From contig NZ_AP027142.1 in assembly GCF_027925385.1 (NCBI RefSeq), positions 124,001 to 188,000 of the forward strand: DNA of 64,000 nucleotides. The letters run 5' to 3'. Made by a program: the position numbers and the translations under genes. The notes beneath the pieces were generated by a model. That model had not been told where the DNA came from, made no database searches, and saw only the letters and a program-made list of their open reading frames with translations. This stretch comes from Methylocystis iwaonis (GTDB lineage Bacteria; Pseudomonadota; Alphaproteobacteria; Rhizobiales; Beijerinckiaceae). Positions 37,744 to 46,559 of the stretch are shown piece after piece (the stretch's first letter is position 1; the number at the start of each line of letters is the position of its first letter).

Positions 37744-38484
37744 TTACGGCGCTTTCAGAAAGAGCCCCACTGTCAGCAGCGACCCGATGACGACGATAAA
37801 AATCCGCAGGATTTTCTCGTCTATCCGGTGAATGAGATGGGCGCCGCCGACGCCGCCGATCGTCGCGCCGGCCGCCGTGACGAGCGCCTGCTCCCAGTGA
37901 AGGTCTGGCGAAAACAGGAAGATGACGACAGCCGATGCGTTCATCACGCCGGCGAGCACATTTTTGGTGGCGCTGGCGATGCGCACCGCCTGACCGGCCA
38001 TGGTGAGCGCCGCAACCATCAGGAATCCGGCGCCGCCGCCGAAATAGCCGCCGTAGGTGGCGATGAGAAATTGAATGAAGCCGGCGCCGGCGGGAGAAAG
38101 ATGGCCCTCCGCCTCTCCCGGCTTGCGAAAGAAGCTGCCCCAGGCGAACAGCCCCGTGGCGAAGAGCACCAGCCAGGGCACGAGCCGGGCGAAAAGGCCG
38201 CGCGGGGTCTCCAGCAAGATCACCGCGCCGATGGCGCCGCCGATAATGCAGATGACGAAGAGCCAGGCCAAGGTGAGCGCGCCAACGCCTCTGGCGTGGC
38301 TGCGCCCCGTCCAGCCGGTCGCGACCTGCGCCGGAAAAAGCGCGACGCAGGAGGTGATGTTCGCCGCGAGCGCGTCCATGCCGGTGAACATCAGCGTCGG
38401 CAGAATGAGGAAGGAGCCGCCGCCCGCGAGCGCATTTTGCGCGCCCGCCCAGATCGCGACGGCGAAAAGCAGAAGGTAGGCCAT
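37744..38484 (-). CDS. TauE/SafE-family sulfite/anion exporter
   Basis: A 246-residue membrane protein with about eight hydrophobic segments. It starts with the family hallmark AQNALAGGGSFLILPTL, and the second repeat has YFGGGAGFLMVAALTMAG, as in TSUP/TauE transporters that export sulfite, sulfoacetate or other anions. It lies 40 bases downstream of the tetR-family gene on the same strand, so the regulator probably controls it. Confidence 0.88.
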   Translation of the reverse strand: MAYLLLFAVAIWAGAQNALAGGGSFLILPTLMFTGMDALAANITSCVALFPAQVATGWTGRSHARGVGALTLAWLFVICIIGGAIGAVILLETPRGLFARLVPWLVLFATGLFAWGSFFRKPGEAEGHLSPAGAGFIQFLIATYGGYFGGGAGFLMVAALTMAGQAVRIASATKNVLAGVMNASAVVIFLFSPDLHWEQALVTAAGATIGGVGGAHLIHRIDEKILRIFIVVIGSLLTVGLFLKAP

Positions 38485-38524
38485 AAAGGGGCTATGTCAG
38501 CTCCCATGCCGCATGGCAAGCCGT

Positions 38525-39151
38525 TCAGGATTTTGGAGCCGCCTCTTGCGCCAGACCAGCGGCGATGAGGCGCACGAGGGTCTCCAATTGCGCGTCGAGC
38601 GCCTCGGGAGGCGTTTCCTCGAGCTTCTCTTCGAGACCGAGCGCCACGACGCCATGGACCGCCGAGAAGAGCGTGCGGGCGAGACGCGCGCGCGATTTTT
38701 CGTCCCAGCCAGGCAAGAGAGCGGCCAACGGCGTCTCGAGGCGCCCGAACAATTGGTTGCGCTCGTCCGAATACCAATCGGGCACCCGCGCGCCGCCCGA
38801 AAGGCGATGTTCGAAAAGCGCGCGCCAGCTCGGCTCTTCTCGGCGGGCGAAATCCAGATAGGCGCGGGCGAGCGCGAGCAGCGCCGCCGACGGGTCCGCC
38901 TGGCTCAAGGCGGCATCGAGGGAATCGCCCAGCCGCTCCAGCGTCGAGAGATTGACGCGCAGGATGAGCTCGTCGAGATCGTCGAAGGCCGTGTAGATCG
39001 CGCCGAGCGCGCAACCGGCCTCGGACGCGAGGTCGCGCGCCTTCAGCCCGCCGAGGCCGCGCGCCGCGACGGACTGCCGGGCGACATCGAGAAGGCGCTC
39101 CCTGAGCTTCTGGCGTCGCTGCGTTCCGGCTTCGGTTCTGGTCTCGCTCAC
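38525..39151 (-). CDS. TetR/AcrR-family transcriptional regulator
   Basis: A 208-residue regulator. Residues 10-60 form the TetR helix-turn-helix, with GLGGLKARDLASEAGCALGAIYTAFDDLDEL containing the recognition helix. The C-terminus is a ligand-binding helical domain of the WHG type (SWRALFEHRL..ALLPGWDEKSRARLARTL). It is divergent from the PspA-like gene across a 245-base gap that contains two matching dyads (see operators). It precedes the tauE-like gene. Confidence 0.92.
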   Translation of the reverse strand: MSETRTEAGTQRRQKLRERLLDVARQSVAARGLGGLKARDLASEAGCALGAIYTAFDDLDELILRVNLSTLERLGDSLDAALSQADPSAALLALARAYLDFARREEPSWRALFEHRLSGGARVPDWYSDERNQLFGRLETPLAALLPGWDEKSRARLARTLFSAVHGVVALGLEEKLEETPPEALDAQLETLVRLIAAGLAQEAAPKS

Positions 39152-39324
39152 CGATCATTCCTTTCGAGGCCGTAAGGCCGCCGCGGCGGCAAGAATGGGC
39201 GGGGAAGGCGGCCGCGCCATGGCGAGCGGCGTTCTTCCGGTGTTTCAAAACCGCGCAACCTATTGAGCGGTTCCAGACTTGCGCATGTCCTAGAGCACAG
39301 CCCCGAGCCGCGTTCAATGTTTTC

Positions 39325-39353
39325 TTGAACTTCGTTCACAGCGATGCTAAGTA
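39325..39353 (+). promoter_or_regulatory. Candidate promoter of the PspA-like gene
   Basis: A -35 hexamer TTGAAC (39325-39330), 17-base spacer and -10-like TAAGTA (39348-39353). The -35 is embedded in the first operator dyad and the second dyad starts just downstream of the expected start site, a layout suited to repression. The -10 match is moderate. Confidence 0.4.
39326..39338. promoter_or_regulatory. Operator dyad TGAAC-N3-GTTCA, site 1
   Basis: A perfect 13-base inverted repeat, TGAACTTCGTTCA, in the tetR/pspA-like gap. It overlaps the candidate -35. Its copy is at 39361-39373. Size and symmetry match a TetR-family dimer half-site arrangement. Confidence 0.6.
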
Positions 39354-39360
39354 GGGCTTG

Positions 39361-39373
39361 TGAACACTGTTCA
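39361..39373. promoter_or_regulatory. Operator dyad TGAAC-N3-GTTCA, site 2
   Basis: A second perfect 13-base inverted repeat, TGAACACTGTTCA, 35 bases (centre to centre) from site 1 and 23 bases before the PspA-like start codon. The arms are identical to site 1. Confidence 0.6.
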
Positions 39374-39396
39374 GTAACGCTCAGGGGAGAACCCGA

Positions 39397-40089
39397 ATGC
39401 TAAAGACTGTCGTCACATTGTTCCGGGGCAAGGCGTACGAAGCCGAGGAACGGCTCGCAGACCGCCATGCGCTCGCCATCCTCGATCAACAAATGCGCGA
39501 CGCCGCCCTGGCGGTGGAACGCGCCAAAAAGACGCTCGCCCTGGCGAGCGCGCAGGACAAGGCGGAGGAGCGAAAGCTCGACGCCACGCGAGCGCAGATC
39601 GCCGAGATCGAAACCCGCGCCGTCGCGGCCTTGAAAGCCGGGCGCGAGGACCTTGCCCGGAAAGCCGCTGAAAATATCGCAGACCTCGAAAGCGACGCCA
39701 CGGCGGCCGAGAAAGCGCGCGCGCTGTTCTCAGTCGAGATCAAGAGCCTCGAACGTCATCTGCGCGACCAATCCGCCCGCCTCGCCGAATTGGAGCGCGG
39801 CAGGCGGATCGCCCGCGCGGCCGAGGCCGTCCGCGTCGCGCGCCGCGGGAGGCTCGAAGAGGCGCCTTGCGGCCAATCGACCCTTTCGGAGGCGGAAGCC
39901 ACATTGGCGCGCCTGCGGGAGCGGCAGGCGGAAGCCTGCGCCGCAGAAGCCGCTCTCGACGATCTGGACGCTCGCGACAAAGCCCAGGACCTCAACGCGG
40001 TCCTCGCCGACGCCGGCTTCGGCCCGCCGGTGAAGCCGCGCGCGGCGGATGTTCTCGCAAGGCTGAAAGAAAAGGCGGGCGCGGCGTGA
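39397..40089 (+). CDS. PspA/IM30-family membrane-associated protein
   Basis: A 230-residue almost wholly helical protein of the PspA/IM30 family. The N-terminal amphipathic start (MLKTVVTLFRGKAYEAEERL) is where PspA binds membranes; a long coiled coil follows (SAQDKAEERKLDATRAQIAE, EIKSLERHLRDQSARLAELE). These proteins protect the inner membrane under stress. A good ribosome site (GGGGAG) precedes the ATG. It is followed by a two-helix membrane protein gene and lies opposite a TetR regulator whose probable operators cover its promoter. No pspF or pspB/C genes are near. Confidence 0.85.
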   Translation: MLKTVVTLFRGKAYEAEERLADRHALAILDQQMRDAALAVERAKKTLALASAQDKAEERKLDATRAQIAEIETRAVAALKAGREDLARKAAENIADLESDATAAEKARALFSVEIKSLERHLRDQSARLAELERGRRIARAAEAVRVARRGRLEEAPCGQSTLSEAEATLARLRERQAEACAAEAALDDLDARDKAQDLNAVLADAGFGPPVKPRAADVLARLKEKAGAA

Positions 40090-40156
40090 GCCAGCCCGCC
40101 GGCCTCGTCTCCTGAAAGCAAGGCCCCAACTACAGTCCCGATAGAAGGAAATGAAA

Positions 40157-40438
40157 ATGTCCGCTCAACCAATCAAACATTCCGCCGCATTCGTCGGCTT
40201 CTCCTATGTTTCCTTCGGCATTGCCGCGCTGATGGTGGGCGGCGGCGTTTTCGCCATGCCGATCGACCATTGGATGAAGGGCTTCCTCATCATGGGCGTG
40301 GTGATGCTGGTGCAATCCTGCATCATCCTCACCAAGACGATCCGCGATAATGTCGAGGCGGAGAAGCTGCTCAACCGCATCGAAGACGCCAAGACCGAGC
40401 GCCTTCTGATGGACGTCTCCAAAGGCGTCTCCGCGTAG
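40157..40438 (+). CDS. YiaA/YiaB two-helix domain membrane protein
   Basis: A 93-residue protein with two membrane helices (FVGFSYVSFGIAALMVGGGVF and GFLIMGVVMLVQSCIILT) separated by a short MPIDHWMKG loop, the YiaA/YiaB two-helix fold. The C-terminal helix is charged. The ATG at 40157 has AAGGAA six bases upstream; the ATG at 40151 lies too close. It is 67 bases downstream of the PspA-like gene and probably cotranscribed. Confidence 0.82.
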   Translation: MSAQPIKHSAAFVGFSYVSFGIAALMVGGGVFAMPIDHWMKGFLIMGVVMLVQSCIILTKTIRDNVEAEKLLNRIEDAKTERLLMDVSKGVSA

Positions 40439-40523
40439 ATTTTCGTAATCGGCCGGCGGTCTTGACCGATCCTTAACAGGCTCTGTTCAATTTTCGCCGG
40501 CCCAGCCCTTTGGATTGACCGCC

Positions 40524-43500
40524 ATGTCGCAATCGCTTCTGGCCACCCGCCGCTTCGCGCCGCTCTTCTGGCGCCAGTTCTTCGCCGCCTTCAATGATAA
40601 CTTCCTCAAAAACGCGCTGGTTCTGATGATCCTCGCGCAGATCGGCGGCGAAAAGGGCGCGTCTCTCGTCACCCTCGCCGGCGCCATTTTCATCGCGCCC
40701 TTCTTCCTGCTTTCGGGGATCGCGGGCGAGATGGCGGATAAATTCGACAAGGCGACCATTGCGCGCCGCCTGAGCCTCGCCGAAATTGGCGTCGCCGGCC
40801 TCTCGGCCGCGGGTTTCTATTTCTCGGACGTGACGACGCTCTTTGTGGCGCTTGCGCTCTTCGGCGTCACCGGCGCGCTGTTCGGCCCGGTCAAATACGG
40901 CATTCTGCCGGATCATCTGACCCGCGAAGAGCTGCCGGCCGGCAACGCTCTCGTCGAGAGCGCGACCTTCCTCGCCATTCTCGCCGGCACCATCGCGGGC
41001 GGCCTCGCCATGCAGGCGCATGACGAAGTCTATGGCGCGCTCGCCTTTGTCGGCGGCGTCATGGCGGTGGCGCTCGCGAGCTACGCCGCCGCCTGGTTCA
41101 TCCCCTCGACGCAAAGCGCGGCGGCGGATCTCAAGATCGACGCCAATATCTTCCGCTCGACCTTCAAGCTGATGAAGGCGCTGCGCGCCGCGCCGTCGCT
41201 GCGCCGCCTCACGACGGTGACGAGCCTCTTCTGGCTCTATGGCTCCATCGCCATGTCGTTGATGCCGCCGCTCGTCACGCATTCGCTGCATGGCGCCGAA
41301 AGCGTCGTCACGCTGCATCTGACGATTTTCGCCGTCGCCATCGGCGCGGGCTCGGGGCTTGCCGCCTTTCTGCTCAAGGGCCGCATCGTTCTGCTGCCGG
41401 CGGCAATCGGCGCCGCCCTCGTCGCCATCGCGTCCTTCGATCTTGGCGCCGCCGAGATTTCGCGCGTCGCGACGGAAAGTCCCACGCTCGCAATCGCCGA
41501 TTATTTCAACCAGCCCGGCGCGCTGCGCGCGTCGCTCGACCTCGCGCTGCTGGCGCTTGCGGGCGGCCTGATGATCGTGCCCTCCTTCGCCGCCATTCAG
41601 GCGCAAAGCCCGGCCGATCAGCGCGCCCGCACCGTTGCGGCGGTCAATGTCCATAACGCCGCCTATATGGCCGCGGGCGGCGCCGGCGTCGCCTTTCTGC
41701 AGGCGCAGGGCGTGACCCTGGCGCAGCTTTTCCTCGGCATGGGCGCCGTCGCGCTGCTGTCGGCGATCTGGATTCGCTACGCCGTGGTGAAGAACCCGAT
41801 CCTCGACTTGTTGTCGATTATTTTTCGGTCCTTCTACCGGCTCGAAGTGAAGGGGCTCGACAATCTGGAGAGAGCGGGGGCCAATGCGATCATCGCCCTC
41901 AACCATGTCAGCTTCCTCGACGCGGCGGCGATCCTCTCCGTGCTGCCGAAAGACCCGGTCTTCGCCATCGACCATGGCATCTCGCAGCGTTGGTGGGTGA
42001 AGCCCTTTCTCAAATTCACCCGCGCCATTCCGCTCGACCCGACCAAGCCGCTCGGCACGCGCACGCTGATCAACGCCGTGAAGGCCGGCGAGTCTCTGGT
42101 GATTTTTCCGGAAGGGCGCCTCACCGTCACCGGCAGCCTGATGAAGGTCTATGACGGCGCCGGTCTGATCGCGGAGAAATCCGGGGCCATGATCGTGCCG
42201 GTGAAGATCGACGGGCCGGAAGCGACCATCTTCTCGCGCCTGACGCGCGATCAGGCGCGCCGCCGCTTTTTCCCGAAATTCACCCTCACCATGCAGGAGC
42301 CGGTGCGCCTCACGGTTGATGAGGAATTGAAGGGCAAGGCGCGGCGCATGGCGGCGGGCGCGGCGCTCTATCAGATCATGTCGGACATGATCTTCCGCAC
42401 GACCAAGCAGGACGAGACGATTTTCGAGGCCGTCGTGCGGGCGGGCGACAAGCATGGTTTTTCGCGCGTCGCGCTGGAAGACCCGCTGACGGGCGCGCTC
42501 ACCTACAAAAGGATCCTCATCGGCGCCCGCGTGCTGGGCGAAAAAATCGCGAAGATCGATACGGCGGGCGATTGCGTCGGGATCATGCTGCCGAACGCCA
42601 ACGCCGCGGGCGTGACTTTCCTCGCCGTGACGTCTGCGGGGCGCGTTCCCGCCATGATCAACTTCACCGCCGGCGCCGCGAATATTCTCTCCGGCTGCGA
42701 AGCGGCGGGCGTCAAGACCATCCTCACCTCGCGCGCCTTCATCGAGAAGGCCAGGCTCGACAAGCTCGCCGCCGCATTGGAAGAGAAAGTCGCGCTCGTC
42801 TATCTCGAAGACATGCGCGCCGGCGTCTCGTCATTCGACAAGCTGACCGCCCTGCTGCGCTTCAAAAAGCCGGTCGTCGCGCGCAAGGCGGGCGATATGG
42901 CGGCTGTGCTGTTCACCTCCGGCTCGGAGGGCGCGCCCAAGGGCGTCGCGCTGTCGCACGCCAATATGCTCGCCAATGCCGCCCAGGCGGCGGCGCGCAT
43001 CGACTTCGGCCGCCAGGACAAGGTGTTCAACGTGCTGCCGGTGTTCCACTGCTTCGGGCTGACGATCGGCTTCATGCTGCCGCTCATCTCCGGCGTGCCG
43101 GTCTATTTCTACCCTTCCCCGCTGCACTACCGGATTGTGCCGGAGCTGATCTATGGCACCAACGCCACGATCTTCTTCGGGACGGACACCTTCCTTGCCG
43201 GCTATGCGCGTAGCGCCCACGCCTATGACTTCCGCTCGATCCGCTATGTCGTCGCCGGCGCCGAGCCGGTGAAGCAATCGACCCGCGATATATGGTGCGA
43301 GAACTTCGGCATTCGCATTCTCGAGGGCTACGGCGTCACCGAGACGGCGCCTGTGCTCGCGCTCAACACGCCGATGTTCAACAAATTCGGGACCGTGGGC
43401 CGCATCATGCCCGGCGTCGACGTCAAGCTCGAACCCGTGCCCGGCGTCGAGGAAGGCGGCCGCCTGCTCGTGCGCGGCCCCAATGTGATGATGGGCTATC

Positions 43501-43994
43501 TCATGGCGGACAAGCCGGGCGTGCTGCAGGCGCCGGAGGGCGGCTGGCACGACACCGGCGACATTGTGACGATCGACGCGCAGGGTTTCGTGACGATCAA
43601 GGGCCGCGCCAAGCGCTTCGCCAAGATCGGCGGCGAAATGGTGTCGCTCGCCGCCATCGAGCAGCTCGCCGGCGAGCTTTGGCCCAAGGCGCTCTCCGCG
43701 GCGGCGACCGAGATCGACCCGCGCAAGGGCGAGCGCATCGTGCTCGTCACCCAGCAGAAGGACGCCACCCGCGCCGATTTCGCGGCCTACGCCAAATCGA
43801 AGGAGGCGTCGGATTTGTCGATCCCGGCGGAAGTCATGCTCGTCGAGCATGTGCCGCTGCTGGGCTCGGGCAAGCTCGACTTCGCGGCGGTGACCAAAAT
43901 GGTGCGCGACCGCAACCGCTACCTCGGCGGCGGACCGCGCCTGCCCAATGGAGTGCTCGGGCGGATCGATGGGAATGTCGCGGTTGTGGGGTGA
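40524..43994 (+). CDS. aas: Three-domain LplT-acyltransferase-acyl-ACP synthetase (Aas-type)
   Basis: An 1156-residue protein that combines in order: an MFS lysophospholipid transporter (residues 1 to about 420, starting FWRQFFAAFNDNFLKNAL), a PlsC-type acyltransferase (about 440-620, NHVSFLDAA and FPEGRLTVTG), and an AMP-forming acyl-ACP synthetase (about 640-1156, LFTSGSEGAPKGVALSH and EGYGVTETAPVLAL). Together these import lysophospholipid and re-acylate it at the membrane. In E. coli LplT and Aas are separate proteins; the fused form occurs in other proteobacteria. The ATG at 40524 is preferred over a TTG at 40515. Confidence 0.9.
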   Translation: MSQSLLATRRFAPLFWRQFFAAFNDNFLKNALVLMILAQIGGEKGASLVTLAGAIFIAPFFLLSGIAGEMADKFDKATIARRLSLAEIGVAGLSAAGFYFSDVTTLFVALALFGVTGALFGPVKYGILPDHLTREELPAGNALVESATFLAILAGTIAGGLAMQAHDEVYGALAFVGGVMAVALASYAAAWFIPSTQSAAADLKIDANIFRSTFKLMKALRAAPSLRRLTTVTSLFWLYGSIAMSLMPPLVTHSLHGAESVVTLHLTIFAVAIGAGSGLAAFLLKGRIVLLPAAIGAALVAIASFDLGAAEISRVATESPTLAIADYFNQPGALRASLDLALLALAGGLMIVPSFAAIQAQSPADQRARTVAAVNVHNAAYMAAGGAGVAFLQAQGVTLAQLFLGMGAVALLSAIWIRYAVVKNPILDLLSIIFRSFYRLEVKGLDNLERAGANAIIALNHVSFLDAAAILSVLPKDPVFAIDHGISQRWWVKPFLKFTRAIPLDPTKPLGTRTLINAVKAGESLVIFPEGRLTVTGSLMKVYDGAGLIAEKSGAMIVPVKIDGPEATIFSRLTRDQARRRFFPKFTLTMQEPVRLTVDEELKGKARRMAAGAALYQIMSDMIFRTTKQDETIFEAVVRAGDKHGFSRVALEDPLTGALTYKRILIGARVLGEKIAKIDTAGDCVGIMLPNANAAGVTFLAVTSAGRVPAMINFTAGAANILSGCEAAGVKTILTSRAFIEKARLDKLAAALEEKVALVYLEDMRAGVSSFDKLTALLRFKKPVVARKAGDMAAVLFTSGSEGAPKGVALSHANMLANAAQAAARIDFGRQDKVFNVLPVFHCFGLTIGFMLPLISGVPVYFYPSPLHYRIVPELIYGTNATIFFGTDTFLAGYARSAHAYDFRSIRYVVAGAEPVKQSTRDIWCENFGIRILEGYGVTETAPVLALNTPMFNKFGTVGRIMPGVDVKLEPVPGVEEGGRLLVRGPNVMMGYLMADKPGVLQAPEGGWHDTGDIVTIDAQGFVTIKGRAKRFAKIGGEMVSLAAIEQLAGELWPKALSAAATEIDPRKGERIVLVTQQKDATRADFAAYAKSKEASDLSIPAEVMLVEHVPLLGSGKLDFAAVTKMVRDRNRYLGGGPRLPNGVLGRIDGNVAVVG

Positions 43995-43995
43995 G

Positions 43996-44091
43996 CCCCC
44001 ACCCCAACCCTCCCCCGCTTCGCGGGAGAGGGAGCAGAGCGTGGCCTTCATAAACGACGCTAATCGTGAGCGTCCCCTCTCCCGCGAAGCG
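43996..44091. repeat. Dispersed palindromic repeat, family A, copy 4 (left part, IS-split)
   Basis: Left part of a family A element: CCCAACCCTCCCCCGCTTCG, GCGGGAGAGGGAGCAG, then TCGTGAGCGTCCCCTCTCCC. It ends in the target duplication CGCGAAGCG. The rest resumes at 45382-45410 (GCGAAGCGGGGGAGGGACAG) after the IS element. Confidence 0.8.
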
Positions 44092-45381
44092 CAGGGCTGT
44101 CCGGGGAATGAGTCGAAAGGTCGCGGGCGCATGCCCGGTTTTCCCGACGGTTGTCGGGTATTTTCCGGTTGTCGAGACTGGAAAAAAGGACCGGACATGC
44201 CCGTGCACTCTACTGTATTCGCCCAACTGCTCAAGCCGGTCGATCGGCGCGCCTTCAAGCAGATCGTCGAGCGGCATGGCGGCGACGCCTACGACAAATC
44301 CTTCAAGAGCTGGGATCACCTCGTCGCGCTCATCTACGCCCAGCTTGCCGGGGTCTCCAGCCTGCGCGCCCTCGTTCCCGCCTTCAACGCCGACGCGCGC
44401 GCGCATTATCACCTCGGGACGCGGCGGCTCGCGCGCACGACCCTTTCCGACGCCAACGCCCGCCGGCCCGTCGCCGTCTTCGCCGATCTCTTCGCCATGC
44501 TCTCCGGCGCGCTCGACCGTCATACGCGCCGGGAGGGCGCGGACATGATCCGCCTCATCGATTCGACGCCCATCCCTTTGAGCAAATTCCTCGATTACGC
44601 CCGCTCCAACGGCCGCACTCACGGCCTCAAAATGCACGTGGTCCATGACCCGCGCGCCAATCGGCCCCTTCGCGCGGAAGTCACGCCCGCCAATGTGAAC
44701 GACATAGAGATCGGCAAGAAAACCGATATCGAGCCGGGCGCCGCTTATGTCTTCGACAAAGGCTATTGCGACTATCGCTGGTGGACCGAGATCGCCGCGC
44801 AAGGCGCTTTCTTCGTCACCCGGCCGAAGGCGAACGCCCGCTTCCGGGCGATCGCCGCCCGCCCGCTCGACCCCGAAAGCGCGCGGGGCGACGGCTTCGC
44901 CGTGATCGCCGACGAGGAGGTGGCGCTGGCCAGCAAAGGCGATTCCAAGCTGCCCATGCCGCTGCGGCGCATCACCGTGGAAAGAGACGAGGCCAAAGGC
45001 CGCATCGTCCTCATCGTCAACGACATGCGCCGCCCGGCCGCGGAAATCGCCGCGCTCTACAAGGGCCGCTGGGCAATCGAGCTGCTGTTCCGTTGGATCA
45101 AGCAGCATCTCAACATCAAGAGCTTCATCGGCGAGGCCGAAAACGCCGTGCGCCTGCAGCTCTTCGCCGCGATGATCGCCTTCACCCTGCTGCGCATCGC
45201 CGCCTGCGTCCACAAGATCGACATGGCGGCACTGCGTTTCGCCGAGCTCGTCGGCCGCTTCCTCTTCGACCGCCGGCCGATCGCGCTTATCGACAAGCCG
45301 CCAATCAGGCCCAAGCCCGGCCGAGACTTCTCTAGTCTGCAGCTCCAGCTCGCGGCCCTATGATTTCCCCGGACAGCCCTG
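44092..45381 (+). mobile_element. Complete IS4-family insertion sequence
   Basis: A 1290-base element with perfect 17-base terminal inverted repeats: CAGGGCTGTCCGGGGAA at 44092-44108 and its reverse complement at 45365-45381. It is flanked by a 9-base direct repeat CGCGAAGCG (44083-44091 and 45382-45390). It carries one transposase gene and interrupts a family A repeat. All features are intact, so it may be recent and active. Confidence 0.92.
44197..45363 (+). CDS. IS4-family DDE transposase
   Basis: A 388-residue transposase. The DDE catalytic residues appear in context: Asp in IRLIDSTPIPLS, Asp in AYVFDKGYCDYRWW and Glu in the Y(2)R(3)E(6)K signature (YKGRWAIELLFRWIKQ). The N-terminal region (QLLKPVDRRAFKQIVERHGG) is the DUF4372-type domain of IS4 group members. 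The ATG at 44197 follows AAAAAAGGA. The frame is intact. Confidence 0.95.
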   Translation: MPVHSTVFAQLLKPVDRRAFKQIVERHGGDAYDKSFKSWDHLVALIYAQLAGVSSLRALVPAFNADARAHYHLGTRRLARTTLSDANARRPVAVFADLFAMLSGALDRHTRREGADMIRLIDSTPIPLSKFLDYARSNGRTHGLKMHVVHDPRANRPLRAEVTPANVNDIEIGKKTDIEPGAAYVFDKGYCDYRWWTEIAAQGAFFVTRPKANARFRAIAARPLDPESARGDGFAVIADEEVALASKGDSKLPMPLRRITVERDEAKGRIVLIVNDMRRPAAEIAALYKGRWAIELLFRWIKQHLNIKSFIGEAENAVRLQLFAAMIAFTLLRIAACVHKIDMAALRFAELVGRFLFDRRPIALIDKPPIRPKPGRDFSSLQLQLAAL

Positions 45382-45410
45382 CGCGAAGCGGGGGAGGGAC
45401 AGGGAGGGGG
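45382..45410. repeat. Dispersed palindromic repeat, family A, copy 4 (right part, IS-split)
   Basis: Right remainder of the interrupted element: the duplicated CGCGAAGCG followed by GGGGAGGGACAGGGAGGGGG. It lies just before the end of the CHAD-protein gene. Confidence 0.75.
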
Positions 45411-45416
45411 CAAGCG

Positions 45417-46412
45417 CTACTCCCAAAACGGCTCCAGCTTCCTCAATCGCTTCTCGCTCTTCTTTGCATGCGCCGCGCCGGCCTGGGCCGCATGGGCGAA
45501 CCAGCCGCGCACGAAGCCCGAGGCGCGCAGGACCGTGGCGCCCTCGGCGTCGATCTCGTCGAGCAGCGTATTCGCCGTCTCCATGTCGTTATAGTCGCCA
45601 AGCCCGTCCTGCAGCTTGGCGAGCGCGGCGGAGAATTCCTCGGCGTCGTCGACATGCGCAAACAGGCTCTCGAAAAACTCCGCGCCATAGCGCGCTTTTT
45701 TCAAAGCAATGCGCACCTGATGCCGCTCCTCGGGCGTCAGCTCGGCGAGACCCTTGGCTTTCTTTACGACGCGCTTGCGCAGCTTGGTGAGGGCTGCTTG
45801 TGCGAAGTCCTTCGCCGAACCCTCTTCGCGGGCCTCCGGCTGCGCGGTCCAATTGCGCTTGGCGATCGCCTCGCGAAATTCGGCAAGAAAAGCGCGCGCC
45901 TCCGGTCCCTCGACCGCCGCGCGCGCGGCGCGATAGGCCTTGGCGCGGCGCGTATTTATCTCGGCGAGAAGCGCTTCGTAGCTCGCTTCGTCCTTGAGCG
46001 ACGCGCCGGGGCCCTCCGCGAGCATGTCGAGGAAAACGTCCCAATTGCGCGCCTGCCCGAGAGTTGAGGCAAGCGTTTTGGCCCGATCGCGCGCCGCGGC
46101 GAGGGCAGGGCCGGCCAGCGCGTCCCGGAACGTCCCGATCGCCGCCCGCAAACGCCGTAGCGCCACGCGCATTTGATGCACGCTTTCCGCCAGCTCCTCG
46201 GCCAGAAAGACCGGCGCATTGGCCTCGAAATGGTCGAGCGCGGAGGAAAAGACGCAGACGGCGGCGTCCTCGACCGTGTCGGTCGCAAGCAGCTTCACCG
46301 GCCGGGCCTTCTGCGGCCCCGCCGGCTTGGCGACCTTGGCAGGCTCAGGGCGCACGTCGGCCGTCGGGGCGATCGCCTCGGGTGAGACGTCATGGCGCGC
46401 GGGCCGTTCCAT
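45417..46412 (-). CDS. CHAD-domain protein
   Basis: A 331-residue protein with a CHAD domain from about residue 50: conserved histidine/basic helices in ESVHQMRVALRRLRAAIGTF and ERHQVRIALKKARYGAEFF, which in the family bind polyphosphate. The N-terminus (residues 1-45) is Pro/Ala-rich and disordered-looking. No CYTH domain is attached. It is divergent from hss. Confidence 0.9.
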   Translation of the reverse strand: MERPARHDVSPEAIAPTADVRPEPAKVAKPAGPQKARPVKLLATDTVEDAAVCVFSSALDHFEANAPVFLAEELAESVHQMRVALRRLRAAIGTFRDALAGPALAAARDRAKTLASTLGQARNWDVFLDMLAEGPGASLKDEASYEALLAEINTRRAKAYRAARAAVEGPEARAFLAEFREAIAKRNWTAQPEAREEGSAKDFAQAALTKLRKRVVKKAKGLAELTPEERHQVRIALKKARYGAEFFESLFAHVDDAEEFSAALAKLQDGLGDYNDMETANTLLDEIDAEGATVLRASGFVRGWFAHAAQAGAAHAKKSEKRLRKLEPFWE

Positions 46413-46496
46413 GCTTGCTCCTGTCGGAATGCTCAGGATTTTGGGCGCCAGGCGCTCGAGGTCAAGCGCAGGCGACGCAATAAACCGGCGCGATAC

Positions 46497-46525
46497 TTGA
46501 TTAAGACGCCCGCGCCTGCTTTATC
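46497..46525 (+). promoter_or_regulatory. Candidate sigma-70 promoter of hss
   Basis: TTGATT (46497-46502), 17-base spacer, TTTATC (46520-46525), 34 bases upstream of the hss start codon. Followed by the strong AAGGAGG ribosome site at 46544-46550. Confidence 0.4.
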
Positions 46526-46559
46526 GCGGCGCACCATTCGCACAAGGAGGCAAGAGTAA

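Noticed and set aside
40473-42455. A 660-codon minus-strand frame opposite aas
   Set aside because: Overlaps a domain-complete plus-strand gene; translation dominated by Arg, Gly and His without recognisable structure.
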